From the NCBI GenBank assembly GCA_964472295.1, contig CAYYJQ010000003.1, positions 21,224-85,223 of the forward strand: a DNA stretch of 64,000 bases, read 5' to 3'. Positions 26,385 through 35,053 of the stretch are shown piece after piece. The DNA is from JAJRZX01 sp964472295 (GTDB lineage Bacteria > Desulfobacterota > GWC2-55-46 > JADFVP01). Position 1 is the stretch's first letter. The number at the start of each line of letters is the position of its first letter. Both the position numbers and the translations under genes were made by a program. The notes below the pieces were generated by a model. It was not told the origin of the DNA. It was given only the letters and a program-made list of their open reading frames with translations, and ran no database searches.

Positions 26385-26409
26385 CCAAGCCGCGCGAAGC
26401 GCGGCTTGG
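26385..26409. repeat. Perfect 11-bp palindrome (CCAAGCCGCGC/GCGCGGCTTGG, loop GAA)
   Basis: It is attached to the right side of the preceding B hairpin, in the place where other minus-oriented B copies carry CCAGCGGCC/GGCCGCTGG. It occupies the position of that appended motif but has a different, self-complementary sequence. Confidence 0.75.
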
Positions 26410-26533
26410 GAAAGATTAACTTCTATTTGTTGGCTTTCGCTTCGCTCTACCCAACAATTGGTTTTCTTTGTCTTAAAGGATTTTCGTATTATAGATGTTG
26501 AAAATGCACCTTCAATTGGAAAAAAATTTTCCC

Positions 26534-26580
26534 AATTGGTTTTCTTTATCTTACTTTCTTTTTTCCAAAAAAAAAGTAAG
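26534..26580 (+). repeat. Family B hairpin repeat
   Basis: AATTGGTTTTCTTTA box and arms CTTACTTTCTTTT and AAAAAAAGTAAG, with one A-for-G change in the right arm. Confidence 0.8.
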
Positions 26581-26605
26581 GAAATCTTTTTTCTTTCTTT
26601 GTCTT

Positions 26606-26630
26606 TTTCAACGGCCAGGGGCCGTTGAAA
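26606..26630. repeat. 11-bp palindrome (TTTCAACGGCC/GGCCGTTGAAA, loop AGG)
   Basis: This GC-rich palindrome related to CCAGCGGCC lies 25 bases after the B hairpin and about 40 bases before the E2 start. Confidence 0.75.
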
Positions 26631-26671
26631 GCACACCCCTTTCTTCTTTCTTTCAAATAAGGAGGTTTTTC

Positions 26672-27997
26672 ATGCCTTTTTACTTCAAGTTACCTGACCT
26701 TGGCGAGGGCATAAAAGAGGGCGAAGTTGTAAAGTGGCATGTCAGCGAGGGCGACCTTGTCGAAGAGCACCAGGTCATCATGGAGGTGGAGACTGACAAG
26801 GCCATTGTGGAGGTCCCCTCTCCAAAGAAGGGAAAGGTAATAAAACTTGACAAGGCCGAGGGCGAGACCGTCCTTGTCGGCGAGGTCCTCCTTACCATAG
26901 AGACAGGAAAAGAAGGTGCTGAAGAGTCCACACCAGCCCCTTCAGCTCCCCTCGCTGAAGAAGAGGCAAAGGCCGGGCCCTCGCCCGCTGCCCCCGAGGA
27001 AGAAGAAGGCGGGGCCTCTGTTGTGGGCAAACTCCCGCCCTCAATAGGCGTCCTCGCCTCTCCAAAGGCGCGCGCCCTCGCAAGGGAACGCGGAGTTGAC
27101 CTTAATAAGGCTACGGGCACCGGGCCAGGAGGCATTATCACAGAGGCCGATGTCCTGGCCGCGGGAGGCGGCACGGCTCCGGCGAAACCTAGGCCATCGC
27201 CTCCTGCCGCGCCCGTTCCTCCTCCGCCGTCCCCTGCGCCGCACCACGCGCCGCCTGTCCCCCCGCCTGTTGGTGAGGACCACGACCCCTGGGGCCCGGT
27301 GGAGCGAGTGCCCTTTCGCGGCATAAGAAAGAGCATTTCCCGTAACCTCCTTGCCTCGCAGAGGAACACGGCCTCTGTAACGGGCATGGACGACGCCGAT
27401 GTCACGGACCTCTGGAACCTCCGCAACCGCGAGAAAGAGGGGGCCGCGAAAAAGGGCATTACCCTTACCTTTCTACCCTTTTTCATGAAGGCCGTGCGCC
27501 ATGCCATCGAGAGCCACCCCTTTCTTAACGGCTCTGTGGACGAAGAGCGCGGCGAAATAATCCTGAAAAAATACTTTAACGTGGGCGTGGCCGTGGATAC
27601 GCCCGACGGGCTCATGGTGGCAGTGCTCAGCGATGTCGACAAAAAGACCATACTTGAGATTGCCGTGGAACTCCAGGAACTCAGCGAAAAGGCCCGCGAG
27701 CGCAAAATAACGTTAAAGGAGTTAAAGGGCTCCACCTTTACCATTACAAACTACGGGTCCTTTGGCGGAAGATACTCAACCCCCATAATAAACTACCCGG
27801 ACATTGCCATACTCGGCACGGGCAGAATTACAGAGCGCCCATGGATACACGGCGGTAAGATTGTCCCGCGCATGATTCTCCCGCTTTCGCTCACCTTTGA
27901 TCACAGGGTGGTGGACGGCATCGAGGCCTCGACCTTTCTGGCCCGCGTCAAGGAGTATCTCGAAGACCCGGACCTTATATTCATAGAGAGCGCGTAA
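26672..27997 (+). CDS. pdhC: Dihydrolipoamide acyltransferase (E2) of the 2-oxoacid dehydrogenase complex
   Basis: 441 residues from the ATG with an AAGGAGG site; the longer open frame only translates repeats. There is one lipoyl domain (residues 1-78, lipoyl Lys43 in ETDKAIVEVPS), then an acidic/Ala/Pro linker. A peripheral subunit-binding domain follows (ASPKARALARERGVDLNKATGTGPGGIITEADV), then a very Pro-rich linker and the catalytic domain with LSLTFDHRVVDGIEA, the acyltransferase His-Asp motif. No E3 gene lies downstream. Confidence 0.93.
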   Translation: MPFYFKLPDLGEGIKEGEVVKWHVSEGDLVEEHQVIMEVETDKAIVEVPSPKKGKVIKLDKAEGETVLVGEVLLTIETGKEGAEESTPAPSAPLAEEEAKAGPSPAAPEEEEGGASVVGKLPPSIGVLASPKARALARERGVDLNKATGTGPGGIITEADVLAAGGGTAPAKPRPSPPAAPVPPPPSPAPHHAPPVPPPVGEDHDPWGPVERVPFRGIRKSISRNLLASQRNTASVTGMDDADVTDLWNLRNREKEGAAKKGITLTFLPFFMKAVRHAIESHPFLNGSVDEERGEIILKKYFNVGVAVDTPDGLMVAVLSDVDKKTILEIAVELQELSEKARERKITLKELKGSTFTITNYGSFGGRYSTPIINYPDIAILGTGRITERPWIHGGKIVPRMILPLSLTFDHRVVDGIEASTFLARVKEYLEDPDLIFIESA

Positions 27998-28008
27998 GGG
28001 AAGTTTAC

Positions 28009-28051
28009 CGATTTTCTTTGCCCCACTTTCTTTTTTCCAAAAGAAAGTGGG
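28009..28051 (+). repeat. Family B hairpin repeat
   Basis: GATTTTCTTTG box and arms CCCACTTTCTTTT and AAAAGAAAGTGGG around TTCC, directly after the E2 gene. Confidence 0.88.
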
Positions 28052-28087
28052 AAAATATCTTTTCTCTTCCCTTGCCGCCTTTTACCA

Positions 28088-28099
28088 TAGGGGGTGATT
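28088..28099 (+). promoter_or_regulatory. Strong ribosome binding site pointing to an AUC start
   Basis: TAGGGGGTGATT is close to the full anti-16S match TAAGGAGGTGAT. The GTG within it would be the start of the longest frame, but it lies inside the ribosome site. The codon at the right distance is ATC at 28103, immediately before the TGC for the catalytic cysteine. Confidence 0.55.
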
Positions 28100-28102
28100 C
28101 TC

Positions 28103-28966
28103 ATCTGCCGCTTTGTCCTTTATCTTGGCTCCGACATTTCCATCAGTTCCCTTGTGACAGAGCCAGTAAACTCAATCATACACCAGAGTTATCACAGCCT
28201 TGAGCGTGAAGAGCCCCTTAACGGCGACGGCTTCGGACTTGCCTGGTATCCCTCTGACCCCGAGGCCGAGCCCGCTGTCTTCAAGGACATTACCCCGGCC
28301 TGGAACAACATGAACCTTCTGAACCTTGCCCGCGTCATTACGAGCACCTGCGTCCTGGCCCATGTCCGCGCCGCTACGCCGGGCCTGCCTGTCATACAAC
28401 TCAACTGCCACCCCTTTGTCCTCGGACGCTTCGCCTTCATGCACAACGGACGGGTGGGAGGCTTCCAGCGCATCAGGCGCGCCCTCATGGACCGCCTGAG
28501 CGACAGGGCCTATAGCGCCATTGCAGGCTCCACGGACTCGGAGTTCCTCTTTGCTCTCTTTCTCGACCTCTACACAAAAGTAGTGGATGACGAGGGCGAA
28601 GAAGGAGACTCCGCCATCTGCCGCGCCCTTGGAGAGACCATAAGAGAGGTGGAACGCCTGAAGTACGAGGCAGGCGTTGCGGAGCCGTCTTTTCTGAACC
28701 TCGCCGTGACAGACGGCATGAGGGCGGCAATATCAAGGTATGTGAGCGGCACGGAAGAGAACGCCAATACGCTCTATGTCCATGCAGGCGGAACCTGCGA
28801 ATGCACGAGAAACAGACTCCACCTCGTGCAGAACGGCGGACCGAGAAAGGCCGTAATAGTCGCCTCCGAACCCCTTACCGAAGAGGACGAGTGGATGGAA
28901 GTGCCCGGCGATAATACCCTCGTTATCAGCGAAGACCTCCATATCGAACTCGCGCCCATTATATGA
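28103..28966 (+). CDS. Class II glutamine amidotransferase (EgtC/YafJ-like)
   Basis: About 287 residues. The family requires Cys immediately after the start Met, normally written MCRF/L. Here the sequence reads ATC-TGC-CGC-TTT, so I place the start at the ATC (28103), which also has the right distance from a strong ribosome site. A GTG three codons earlier would bury the cysteine at position 5. Other Ntn-hydrolase features are intact: NGDGFGLAWY, TCVLAHVRAAT, NCHPFVLGRFAFMHNGRVGGF and GSTDSEFLFALFL. The likely activity is hydrolysis of gamma-glutamyl amides; the substrate is unknown. Confidence 0.82.
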   Translation: MCRFVLYLGSDISISSLVTEPVNSIIHQSYHSLEREEPLNGDGFGLAWYPSDPEAEPAVFKDITPAWNNMNLLNLARVITSTCVLAHVRAATPGLPVIQLNCHPFVLGRFAFMHNGRVGGFQRIRRALMDRLSDRAYSAIAGSTDSEFLFALFLDLYTKVVDDEGEEGDSAICRALGETIREVERLKYEAGVAEPSFLNLAVTDGMRAAISRYVSGTEENANTLYVHAGGTCECTRNRLHLVQNGGPRKAVIVASEPLTEEDEWMEVPGDNTLVISEDLHIELAPII

Positions 28967-28995
28967 AGTGAAAAAAGGATAGATAAAGGGAAAGG

Positions 28996-29016
28996 GGCGG
29001 GCGGACTTCGCCCGCC
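28996..29016. repeat. Family C palindrome variant
   Basis: GGCGGGC-GGACTTC-GCCCGCC, a longer-loop member. Confidence 0.7.
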
Positions 29017-29042
29017 AAAAGACAAAAGAGAAAGAATCGAAG

Positions 29043-29059
29043 GGTGGGCACTGCCCACC
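29043..29059. repeat. Family C palindrome
   Basis: GGTGGGC-ACT-GCCCACC followed by seven As. It lies in the gap between convergent genes. Confidence 0.82.
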
Positions 29060-29074
29060 AAAAAAACCCCTATT

Positions 29075-30832
29075 TCAGCGCTCCCCCTCCCTTGCCAAAA
29101 ATTCCCGCGCCTCATTAAGCCCAAGCCCAGCGGCCCGGCCCATGACCGCCATGGCCTTCTCTCTCTGCCCTACCTCCATATACGAGAGCCCAAGATTATA
29201 TAAGGCCGCCGCGTTCTTTGGCGAAAGGGCCGTGGCCCTCTCAAGATCTGTGATGGCCCGTGCGTAATCACCAAGGCCCATGAAGGCCGCGCCCCTGTTA
29301 AGAAAGGCCTTGGCGCTCGACGGGTCGATGGCAAGGGCCTCGTTAAAGTCCTTTATGGCCCGTCCGTAAAGAGACGACTCGCCGTAAATTATGCCGCGGT
29401 TGATATAGGCATCAACAAAAGACGGACTAATGGCAAGGGCTTGGTCATAGTCAGAAAGGGCCTTCTGGAGTTCCCCTTTCGCGTCATAGGCAAGCCCACG
29501 GTTGTTATAGGGGATGGCCGCGCGCTCCGGGTAGAGGTCTATGGCCCGGGTCATGAGGCTTATGGAGTCATGCCAGATACGCCCCTGCCTTATGGTAATG
29601 ATTCCAAGAATAATGACGATTATGGCCGGAAGTATAAGGACCTTTATCCACGCTCCGTTGCTTTTATCTTTCTTGAAAATCCCTCCAGAGACCACGCCAA
29701 AGAGCATGAAAAAACCCATGGTGGGTATGTAGGCGTATCTGTCGGCAGAGGCCTGCCCGCCGACAGTTACAAGGCCCGACACAGGGAGAAGCGTCACGAG
29801 ATAAAAGGCCCAGAGCGCAAGGGGCCACCTCTTTTTTTGCCTGAGGGCAAAAAAGGTGACGAGGGTGACGAGAATGATAAAGGCAAGGGAGCCAAGAAAA
29901 GCCCCGGATAAGAGGTTTGTCCTGAAGGGAAGGGGGTAATAGGGCGAGAGGTTTACGGGGAGTATGAGTTTGTAGATATAAAAGACAACAGCGCGCACAG
30001 CGATGTAGAGGCGCGTGGCAGGAGAATGTGTCTCAAGGCCGCGGAGCCCGCCGCCCGCGCGCTGGGCCCAGAGGGTAAGAATGGCCGAGGCCGCGCTGAG
30101 GGCGAAGAAGGGGACCTTCTCGATAATAAGGGCCGGAAGGCCCTTATCCGGCCTCTCAAGGGGATAATAATCGAGTATAAGGAGGACCACGGGAAGGGTT
30201 ATGGCCATGGGCTTACTCAAGAGGGCGAGAATGAAGAAAAGTATGGTGAGGCCATAGAGCGGGGCCTTCTTAACGCTGGAGCCGTATCTTGTGTACGAGA
30301 GTATGGAGAGGAGAAAGAAAAAGGCCGAGAGTACGTCCTTTCGCTCCGAGACCCAGGCCACTGATTCAACGTGCAGGGGGTGCGCGGCAAAGGCAAGGGC
30401 CGCGATAAAGGCCCCTGCCCCCCTGCCAGGCCCGAGGTCCTCACCTCCCTTACCTGCCCTGCACATAAGCGCCCCTGCGAGAAGGAAAAACAGGGCAGAG
30501 TTCAGGCCGTGTAGCACGATGCTTGTAAGGTGATGGCCCCATGGGCTGAGGCCAAAGAGGGCGTAGTCCAGCGTATGGGAGAGGAGGGTGAGGGGATGAT
30601 AGTTCGAGGCAACGACAGCGGTGAAAATCCAGCGGATGTCAAGGGAACGGATATGGGGGTTCTGGTACACATAGAGCGGATCGTCCCAGTTGACAAAGCC
30701 GTTTTTGAGGATTGGCAGGAATATTCCAATGGCGAAGACAAAGACAATGGCGGCCATGAGGGCATATTTTCCCGCTAAGCCCGGCCGCTCCCCCCTATCC
30801 CTGCCGCCCATTTTTTTATACCCCTCGTTCAT
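29075..30832 (-). CDS. TMTC-like membrane protein with TPR repeats (third of three tandem paralogs)
   Basis: 585 residues from ATG 30832, which begins right after the upstream stop. About 11 membrane segments (residues 20-400) are followed by four TPR units (from AAIPYNNRGLAYDAKGELQKALSDYDQAL to the C-terminus). The first loop has NGFVNWDD, whose DD pair corresponds to the catalytic acids of GT-C glycosyltransferases, and HPLHVESVAWVSERKDVLSAFFFLL is the hallmark of this family, related to eukaryotic TMTC O-mannosyltransferases. It probably transfers sugar from a lipid-phosphate donor outside the membrane. Donor and acceptor are unknown. Confidence 0.85.
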   Translation of the reverse strand: MNEGYKKMGGRDRGERPGLAGKYALMAAIVFVFAIGIFLPILKNGFVNWDDPLYVYQNPHIRSLDIRWIFTAVVASNYHPLTLLSHTLDYALFGLSPWGHHLTSIVLHGLNSALFFLLAGALMCRAGKGGEDLGPGRGAGAFIAALAFAAHPLHVESVAWVSERKDVLSAFFFLLSILSYTRYGSSVKKAPLYGLTILFFILALLSKPMAITLPVVLLILDYYPLERPDKGLPALIIEKVPFFALSAASAILTLWAQRAGGGLRGLETHSPATRLYIAVRAVVFYIYKLILPVNLSPYYPLPFRTNLLSGAFLGSLAFIILVTLVTFFALRQKKRWPLALWAFYLVTLLPVSGLVTVGGQASADRYAYIPTMGFFMLFGVVSGGIFKKDKSNGAWIKVLILPAIIVIILGIITIRQGRIWHDSISLMTRAIDLYPERAAIPYNNRGLAYDAKGELQKALSDYDQALAISPSFVDAYINRGIIYGESSLYGRAIKDFNEALAIDPSSAKAFLNRGAAFMGLGDYARAITDLERATALSPKNAAALYNLGLSYMEVGQREKAMAVMGRAAGLGLNEAREFLAREGER

Positions 30833-30833
30833 C

Positions 30834-32432
30834 TTACCTGCCCCACCCGAGCCTGCGCGCCATCTCGAAGTCATACCGGGCCTTCTCCATATCTCCAAGC
30901 GCGCCGTAGGCGCGCGCCCTGTTATAGTGGGCCGCCGCCGAAGTTGGCTCTATATCCATGGCTCTGGTAAAGTCTCCTATAGCCTCGTTGTAGCGGCCAA
31001 GCCTCGCGTATATTACACCCCTGTTAAGATAGGCGTCAAGGTAGCGCGGATTTATGGCAAGGACCCTGCCATACTCCCTTGCGGCCTCTTCAAGGAGCGA
31101 GAGGGACTCAAAGGCCTTTGCCCTGTTGTAGCGCGCTATGACGCCGGCGACCTTGTCCTCGCCGCCGTGGGATTGAAGATACCCTATCTCGTGAGTCCAG
31201 AGGCTTAGCGAGTCTTTCCAGACCGGTATGGCCCGCGTGGTCTTGAGGCCAAAGAGGACGAGGGCCGCCACGAAGATGGCAACGCCGATTGGCCTCGCCG
31301 CGCCTTTTTTTCTCGTAAAGATGGAGGCCGCTAAGATGAAGAAGCCCATGGTGGGGATGTAGGCGTATCTGTCGGCAGCGGCCTGGCTCCCCACCTGCAC
31401 GATGCCTATGACAGGGAAGAGTGTAACGATATAGTAGGACCAGAGCGCGGGGATGGCCCTGTGGCCCTTTATGGCAAGATAGATGGAGAGGGCTGTTATG
31501 ATGACAAGAATCAGGAGCGAGGCGAGAAAGAGCGGGTCGCCCACGCCAGGGTTCAGGGGAAGTGGATAGTAGGGCGCGAGGGTCGCGGGAAAGATAAGTT
31601 TATACATATAAAAGACATATCCCCTTATCGCCACCACGAGCCTTGTAGCAAGGGGATAGGAGCGCATGAGCGTCACGGCGCCGCCGGTCTTCTGCGCCCA
31701 GAGGGTAATAATGGCCGAGGCGCCGCTAAGGACAAAAAAGGGAACCTTCTCGATAACGACCGCCCATCCCCGCTCTATCCTTTGAAGGGGGTAGTAATCG
31801 AGTATGAGAAGGACCACGGGCAGACTTATGGCCATGGGCTTACTCAAGAGGGCGAGGACAAAGAGAATAAGCGTAAGACCGTATGCGGGTATGCGCCTGT
31901 TTTCTGAATACCTTAGATATGAGAGAATGGAGAGGAGAAAAAACAGGGCCGAGAGCACGTCCTTACGCTCGGCTACCCAGACGACTGACTCAACGTGCAG
32001 GGGATGCGCCGCGAAGACAAGGGCCGCAAAGAGGGGCGCCAGGACCCTGCCTTGGCCCCCGTCCTTTACCATAGGCCTTGCCCGCAAGAGAAGCGCCCTT
32101 GCAAGGAGAAAAACAAGGGCCGAGTTCACTGCGTGAAGCACGATGTTTGTAAGGTGGTGGCCCCATGGACTCAGGCCAAAGAGGGCATAGTCCAGCGTAT
32201 GGGAGAGGAGTGTCAGGGGGTGATAGTTCGAGGCAACAACAGCGGTAAAGACCCAGCGGATGTCAAGAGAACGGATATGGGGGTTCTGGTAGACATAGAG
32301 GGGGTCGTCCCAGTTGACAAAGCCCGCCCAGAGGGCCGGGAGAAAGAGAAAAAAGGCTAAAATAGCGGGGAGAAGGGCGGGGAGCATCTCCTGCCAGGCA
32401 AGGTCCCTCTCTTTTCTCGGTTTTTCAGGCAA
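30834..32432 (-). CDS. TMTC-like membrane protein with TPR repeats (second paralog)
   Basis: 532 residues. TTG at 32432 is preferred to TTG 32438 because GAGGAG lies six bases before it. The architecture is the same as the neighbour: WAGFVNWDDPLYVYQN, HPLHVESVVWVAERKDVLSALFF, AAADRYAYIPTMGFF, then three TPR units ending at ARRLGWGR. Its first 90 residues are almost identical to those of the downstream paralog, while the rest is much more diverged. The stop and the next start are only one base apart, so the genes are coupled. Confidence 0.85.
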   Translation of the reverse strand: MPEKPRKERDLAWQEMLPALLPAILAFFLFLPALWAGFVNWDDPLYVYQNPHIRSLDIRWVFTAVVASNYHPLTLLSHTLDYALFGLSPWGHHLTNIVLHAVNSALVFLLARALLLRARPMVKDGGQGRVLAPLFAALVFAAHPLHVESVVWVAERKDVLSALFFLLSILSYLRYSENRRIPAYGLTLILFVLALLSKPMAISLPVVLLILDYYPLQRIERGWAVVIEKVPFFVLSGASAIITLWAQKTGGAVTLMRSYPLATRLVVAIRGYVFYMYKLIFPATLAPYYPLPLNPGVGDPLFLASLLILVIITALSIYLAIKGHRAIPALWSYYIVTLFPVIGIVQVGSQAAADRYAYIPTMGFFILAASIFTRKKGAARPIGVAIFVAALVLFGLKTTRAIPVWKDSLSLWTHEIGYLQSHGGEDKVAGVIARYNRAKAFESLSLLEEAAREYGRVLAINPRYLDAYLNRGVIYARLGRYNEAIGDFTRAMDIEPTSAAAHYNRARAYGALGDMEKARYDFEMARRLGWGR

Positions 32433-32453
32433 GAGCAACTCCTCTTTTCATCC

Positions 32454-32609
32454 AGGGAACCTCTGAATAATTCGTCCCTGAATTATTCAGAGAGGTCAAA
32501 GAAAAAGCGTGGTTTTTCTTTTTTTCACATTTTAGGCAACTTACAGTTGTCGAAAATGGCGACGCATCCATGCGTTGCTGGAAAGCCTGAATTAATCAGA
32601 CTTTCCCTA
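32454..32609 (+). repeat. Family A repeat, full copy
   Basis: All five hairpins are present between the terminal AGGGAA and TTCCCT. Hairpin III has CAACT/AGTTG and hairpin IV has CGACGCA-TCCA-TGCGTTG, where the copy at 53.8 kb has ATAACT/AGTTAT and GCAACACA/TGTGTTGC. Paired changes keep the stems. Confidence 0.9.
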
Positions 32610-32613
32610 ATTC

Positions 32614-34317
32614 TCAGGGCCTGAAAAATCTCCCTGCCATCTCACGGTACTTCTTCTCAAGGTCCTTTTCGCCGAGCCTGCCGTAAAGGCGCGCGAGGAT
32701 TAGATAGGCCTCGCCAAGGTCTGGCTGAAGCGCGAGGGCCTTTTTCATGTCCCGCACCGCAAGGCGCAACTGCCCGGTCCTCTCATAGAGGAGACCCCTC
32801 TCGTAGTAGACCCTCGTGTACGTAGAGTCTATCTTGAGCAGTTCTGTAAGGTCCTCTATGGCGCCCTCAAGGTTACCCTGCTGGGCCCTCACCTTGGCCC
32901 TGTTGTAGTAGGGGAAGGACTTTCCCTCCTCAAGCCTTATGGCCTCGGTAAAATCAAGTTCCGCGAGCCTGAAGGCCCGGGCCTTTGCGTAGGCCACTCC
33001 CCGCTTGTGATAGGCTATGGGCACGCCTTGGGGGTATTTTTTTATTATGTATGACCAGAAGGTAAGGGGGTCTCTCCAGACCCGCTCCTGCGCTACTGTC
33101 ATGGATGAGAAGGCTATAAGGACCACACCCGTAAGGGCGAAGACAACGTATCTTGCCGCGGTGCCGAATCTATTCTTCCAGAAAGAGGCGCAGAAGAGCC
33201 CCGCGAGGATGAGAAAGCCCATGGTCGTGGTATATGTGTAGCGGTCCGCCGCGGCCTGCCCGCCTACTTTTATGAACCCTATGACAGGGAGGAGGGTGAC
33301 TACGTAGTAGAGCCATACAGCAAGGTATATGCCCTTACCGCGCCGGGCCTTTATAAGGGTAAAGGCCGTTATGATGATGAGCACGGCAAGAGAGAGGAGC
33401 GTAGGCAGGGCAAGGAGCCCCCTCACTGGCGGAAGGGGATAGATGGGCGAGAGACTTGTTGGAATGAAGAGTTTATATAGATAAAAGACATAGGCCCTTA
33501 TGGGTATGATGATACGGTCCGCGTTGGTATAGAGCTCCGCGCCCTGTATGGCGCCGCCGCTCTTCTGCGTCAAGAGCGCTACCGCGGCGAAGGCAAGGGA
33601 TAGGGCGAAGAAGGGAATTTTCTCCATGACAAGGCGCGGCCAGCCCGGGGCAGTCCTCTTAAGCGGATAGTAATCGAGTATGAGGAGGACCACTGGAAGG
33701 GTCACGGCCATGGGTTTACTGAGGAGCGAGAGCATGAACATGAGAAGCGCGAGGCCGTAGAAGAGCGGGGCGCGCGTCTTTTCCACGTATCGGAGGTAGA
33801 AGATAAGCGTAAGGAGGAAGAAGAACGTCGACAATACGTCCTTGCGCTCTGATACCCATGCCACGGACTCAACGTGCAGGGGGTGCACGGCGAAGATGAG
33901 CGCCGCCACAAGGGCCGCTGTAAGGACCTCCCTTCCCGGGAGCGCGGTCCGCGAGGCCCTGATGAGCCGCGCCGCGAGAAGGAGAAAGAGGGCCGTGTCC
34001 AGTGCGTGCCAGAGGGCGTTCCCAATGTGATACCCCGTGGCGCTGAGGCCGAAGAGGGCATAGTCCAGGGCCAGGCTTATCATGGTCAGGGGGTGGTAGT
34101 TGGCCGAAACTGTCGAGGTAAAGGCCCACCTCAAGAACTCCGCGCCAAGGGAGTGGATATTGGGGTTACGCACCACGTAGTTGGTATCGTCCCAGGTGAC
34201 AAAGCCATTGCCAAAAGATGGGATGTATACGATAAAGGCCGCAAGACCTGCGAGGACGGAGAGCAGAAGCAGTGCTCTGGCGAGGTTATCCTGACCTGAC
34301 TTAAAATTATCCTTCAC
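32614..34317 (-). CDS. TMTC-like membrane protein with TPR repeats (first paralog)
   Basis: 567 residues starting at GTG, with GAGGA five bases upstream. The family signatures are NGFVTWDDTNYVVRNPNIHS, ANYHPLTMISLALDYALFGL, HPLHVESVAWVSERKDVLSTFFFL and AAADRYTYTTTMGFL. The C-terminal third has four TPRs (AYHKRGVAYAKARAFRLAELDFTEAI onward). It is the most diverged of the three copies and is separated from the second by a family A element, so it may be transcribed separately. The TPRs suggest binding of a protein partner or substrate. Confidence 0.85.
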   Translation of the reverse strand: MKDNFKSGQDNLARALLLLSVLAGLAAFIVYIPSFGNGFVTWDDTNYVVRNPNIHSLGAEFLRWAFTSTVSANYHPLTMISLALDYALFGLSATGYHIGNALWHALDTALFLLLAARLIRASRTALPGREVLTAALVAALIFAVHPLHVESVAWVSERKDVLSTFFFLLTLIFYLRYVEKTRAPLFYGLALLMFMLSLLSKPMAVTLPVVLLILDYYPLKRTAPGWPRLVMEKIPFFALSLAFAAVALLTQKSGGAIQGAELYTNADRIIIPIRAYVFYLYKLFIPTSLSPIYPLPPVRGLLALPTLLSLAVLIIITAFTLIKARRGKGIYLAVWLYYVVTLLPVIGFIKVGGQAAADRYTYTTTMGFLILAGLFCASFWKNRFGTAARYVVFALTGVVLIAFSSMTVAQERVWRDPLTFWSYIIKKYPQGVPIAYHKRGVAYAKARAFRLAELDFTEAIRLEEGKSFPYYNRAKVRAQQGNLEGAIEDLTELLKIDSTYTRVYYERGLLYERTGQLRLAVRDMKKALALQPDLGEAYLILARLYGRLGEKDLEKKYREMAGRFFRP

Positions 34318-34327
34318 GCGTCCTCTT

Positions 34328-34455
34328 TATTGGTTTTCTTTGACTTAGTTTCTTTTTGTCCAGCAGGCCGCGTCCATCGCCGTTGCGGCATCAAAGGGGC
34401 CGCAGGACAGGGCAATACAATCAAAAAACTTTCTTTTTGCTAAAAGAAAGCGGGT
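34328..34455 (+). repeat. Family B long-form repeat
   Basis: It starts with the ATTGGTTTTCTTTGACTTAGT box. About 80 bases of variable spacer follow, including GCCGCG..GGGGCCGC, then AATCAAAAAACTTTCTTTT-TGCT-AAAAGAAAG. The long spacer form recurs at 36.6, 40.6, 50.6, 50.8, 54.0 and 56.6 kb. Confidence 0.8.
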
Positions 34456-34513
34456 AAAATTTCTTTCCATCTTTTGAGGGCAAAACCTTGCCCTTTCTTT
34501 CTTCTCTCTCTTC

Positions 34514-34864
34514 TTAAAAGACCATAACCTGTCCGCCCTCTGCCACCCAGTTTGCAAGGTCCATGGTCTTTCCCACGGCGGCCCCCTCTATGAAGTCCTC
34601 CTGAGTCAGTCCCCGGGCCCGGGTGCAGGTAATGCAGGAGCGCACCTCCACGCCTCTCCCGATAAGGTCGAGGAGCATTTCGGCCACATTATAAAAACCC
34701 TTTGGCGGGGCCTGTCCATTCTTTGCCGCTGTAACGCTGTCGGCATAAAGGAATATTCTTACCTTTGAACCTGCGCTGAGGAGCGCCCGCGACAGCCTCA
34801 GGGCGTTCCATACCTTTTCGCTACCATAGGGCGCTTCCTGAAGAACTATTGTAACGGGTATCAT
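34514..34864 (-). CDS. DsrE-family protein
   Basis: 116 residues from the ATG that follows an AAAGGAGG site; 13 extra upstream residues in the open frame are dropped. The DsrE/DsrF-like fold is suggested by VTIVLQEAPYGSEKVWNALRLSRALL and FLYADSVTAAKNG. Cys77 and Cys80 (CITCTRARG) sit where the family has its functional cysteine. Members act in sulfur relay or as small cytoplasmic sulfur-handling proteins. No dsr or tus partner is nearby, so the role is open. Confidence 0.85.
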   Translation of the reverse strand: MIPVTIVLQEAPYGSEKVWNALRLSRALLSAGSKVRIFLYADSVTAAKNGQAPPKGFYNVAEMLLDLIGRGVEVRSCITCTRARGLTQEDFIEGAAVGKTMDLANWVAEGGQVMVF

Positions 34865-35053
34865 GGCATTCCTCCTTTGGGATTGAGAGTCCGGCTCAAG
34901 CAAAAGGCGCCCTCTGCCGTTAATAATAGTGAGGGCAAGGGTCTTTGGGCGTCATATTATACCGTTAAAAGAGGGGCTCACAAAACTTTTTTGTGGGATT
35001 GGCAAAATAGACGAGTCTTTACATGGCACTATCTAATTGTTAGAATCTTTGCC

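Larger units (their letters stand above)
26321..26671. other. Repeat-filled gap inside the pyruvate dehydrogenase cluster
   Basis: The space between E1-beta and E2 holds, in order, a family B hairpin, an 11-bp palindrome, an isolated B box (26455-26475), a second B hairpin and another 11-bp palindrome. There is no gene. The E2 ribosome site AAGGAGG lies at its right end. Confidence 0.7.

Noticed and set aside
34865..35053. preQ1 riboswitch upstream of queF
   Set aside because: No short H-type pseudoknot pattern or A-rich tail of the preQ1 classes could be found.
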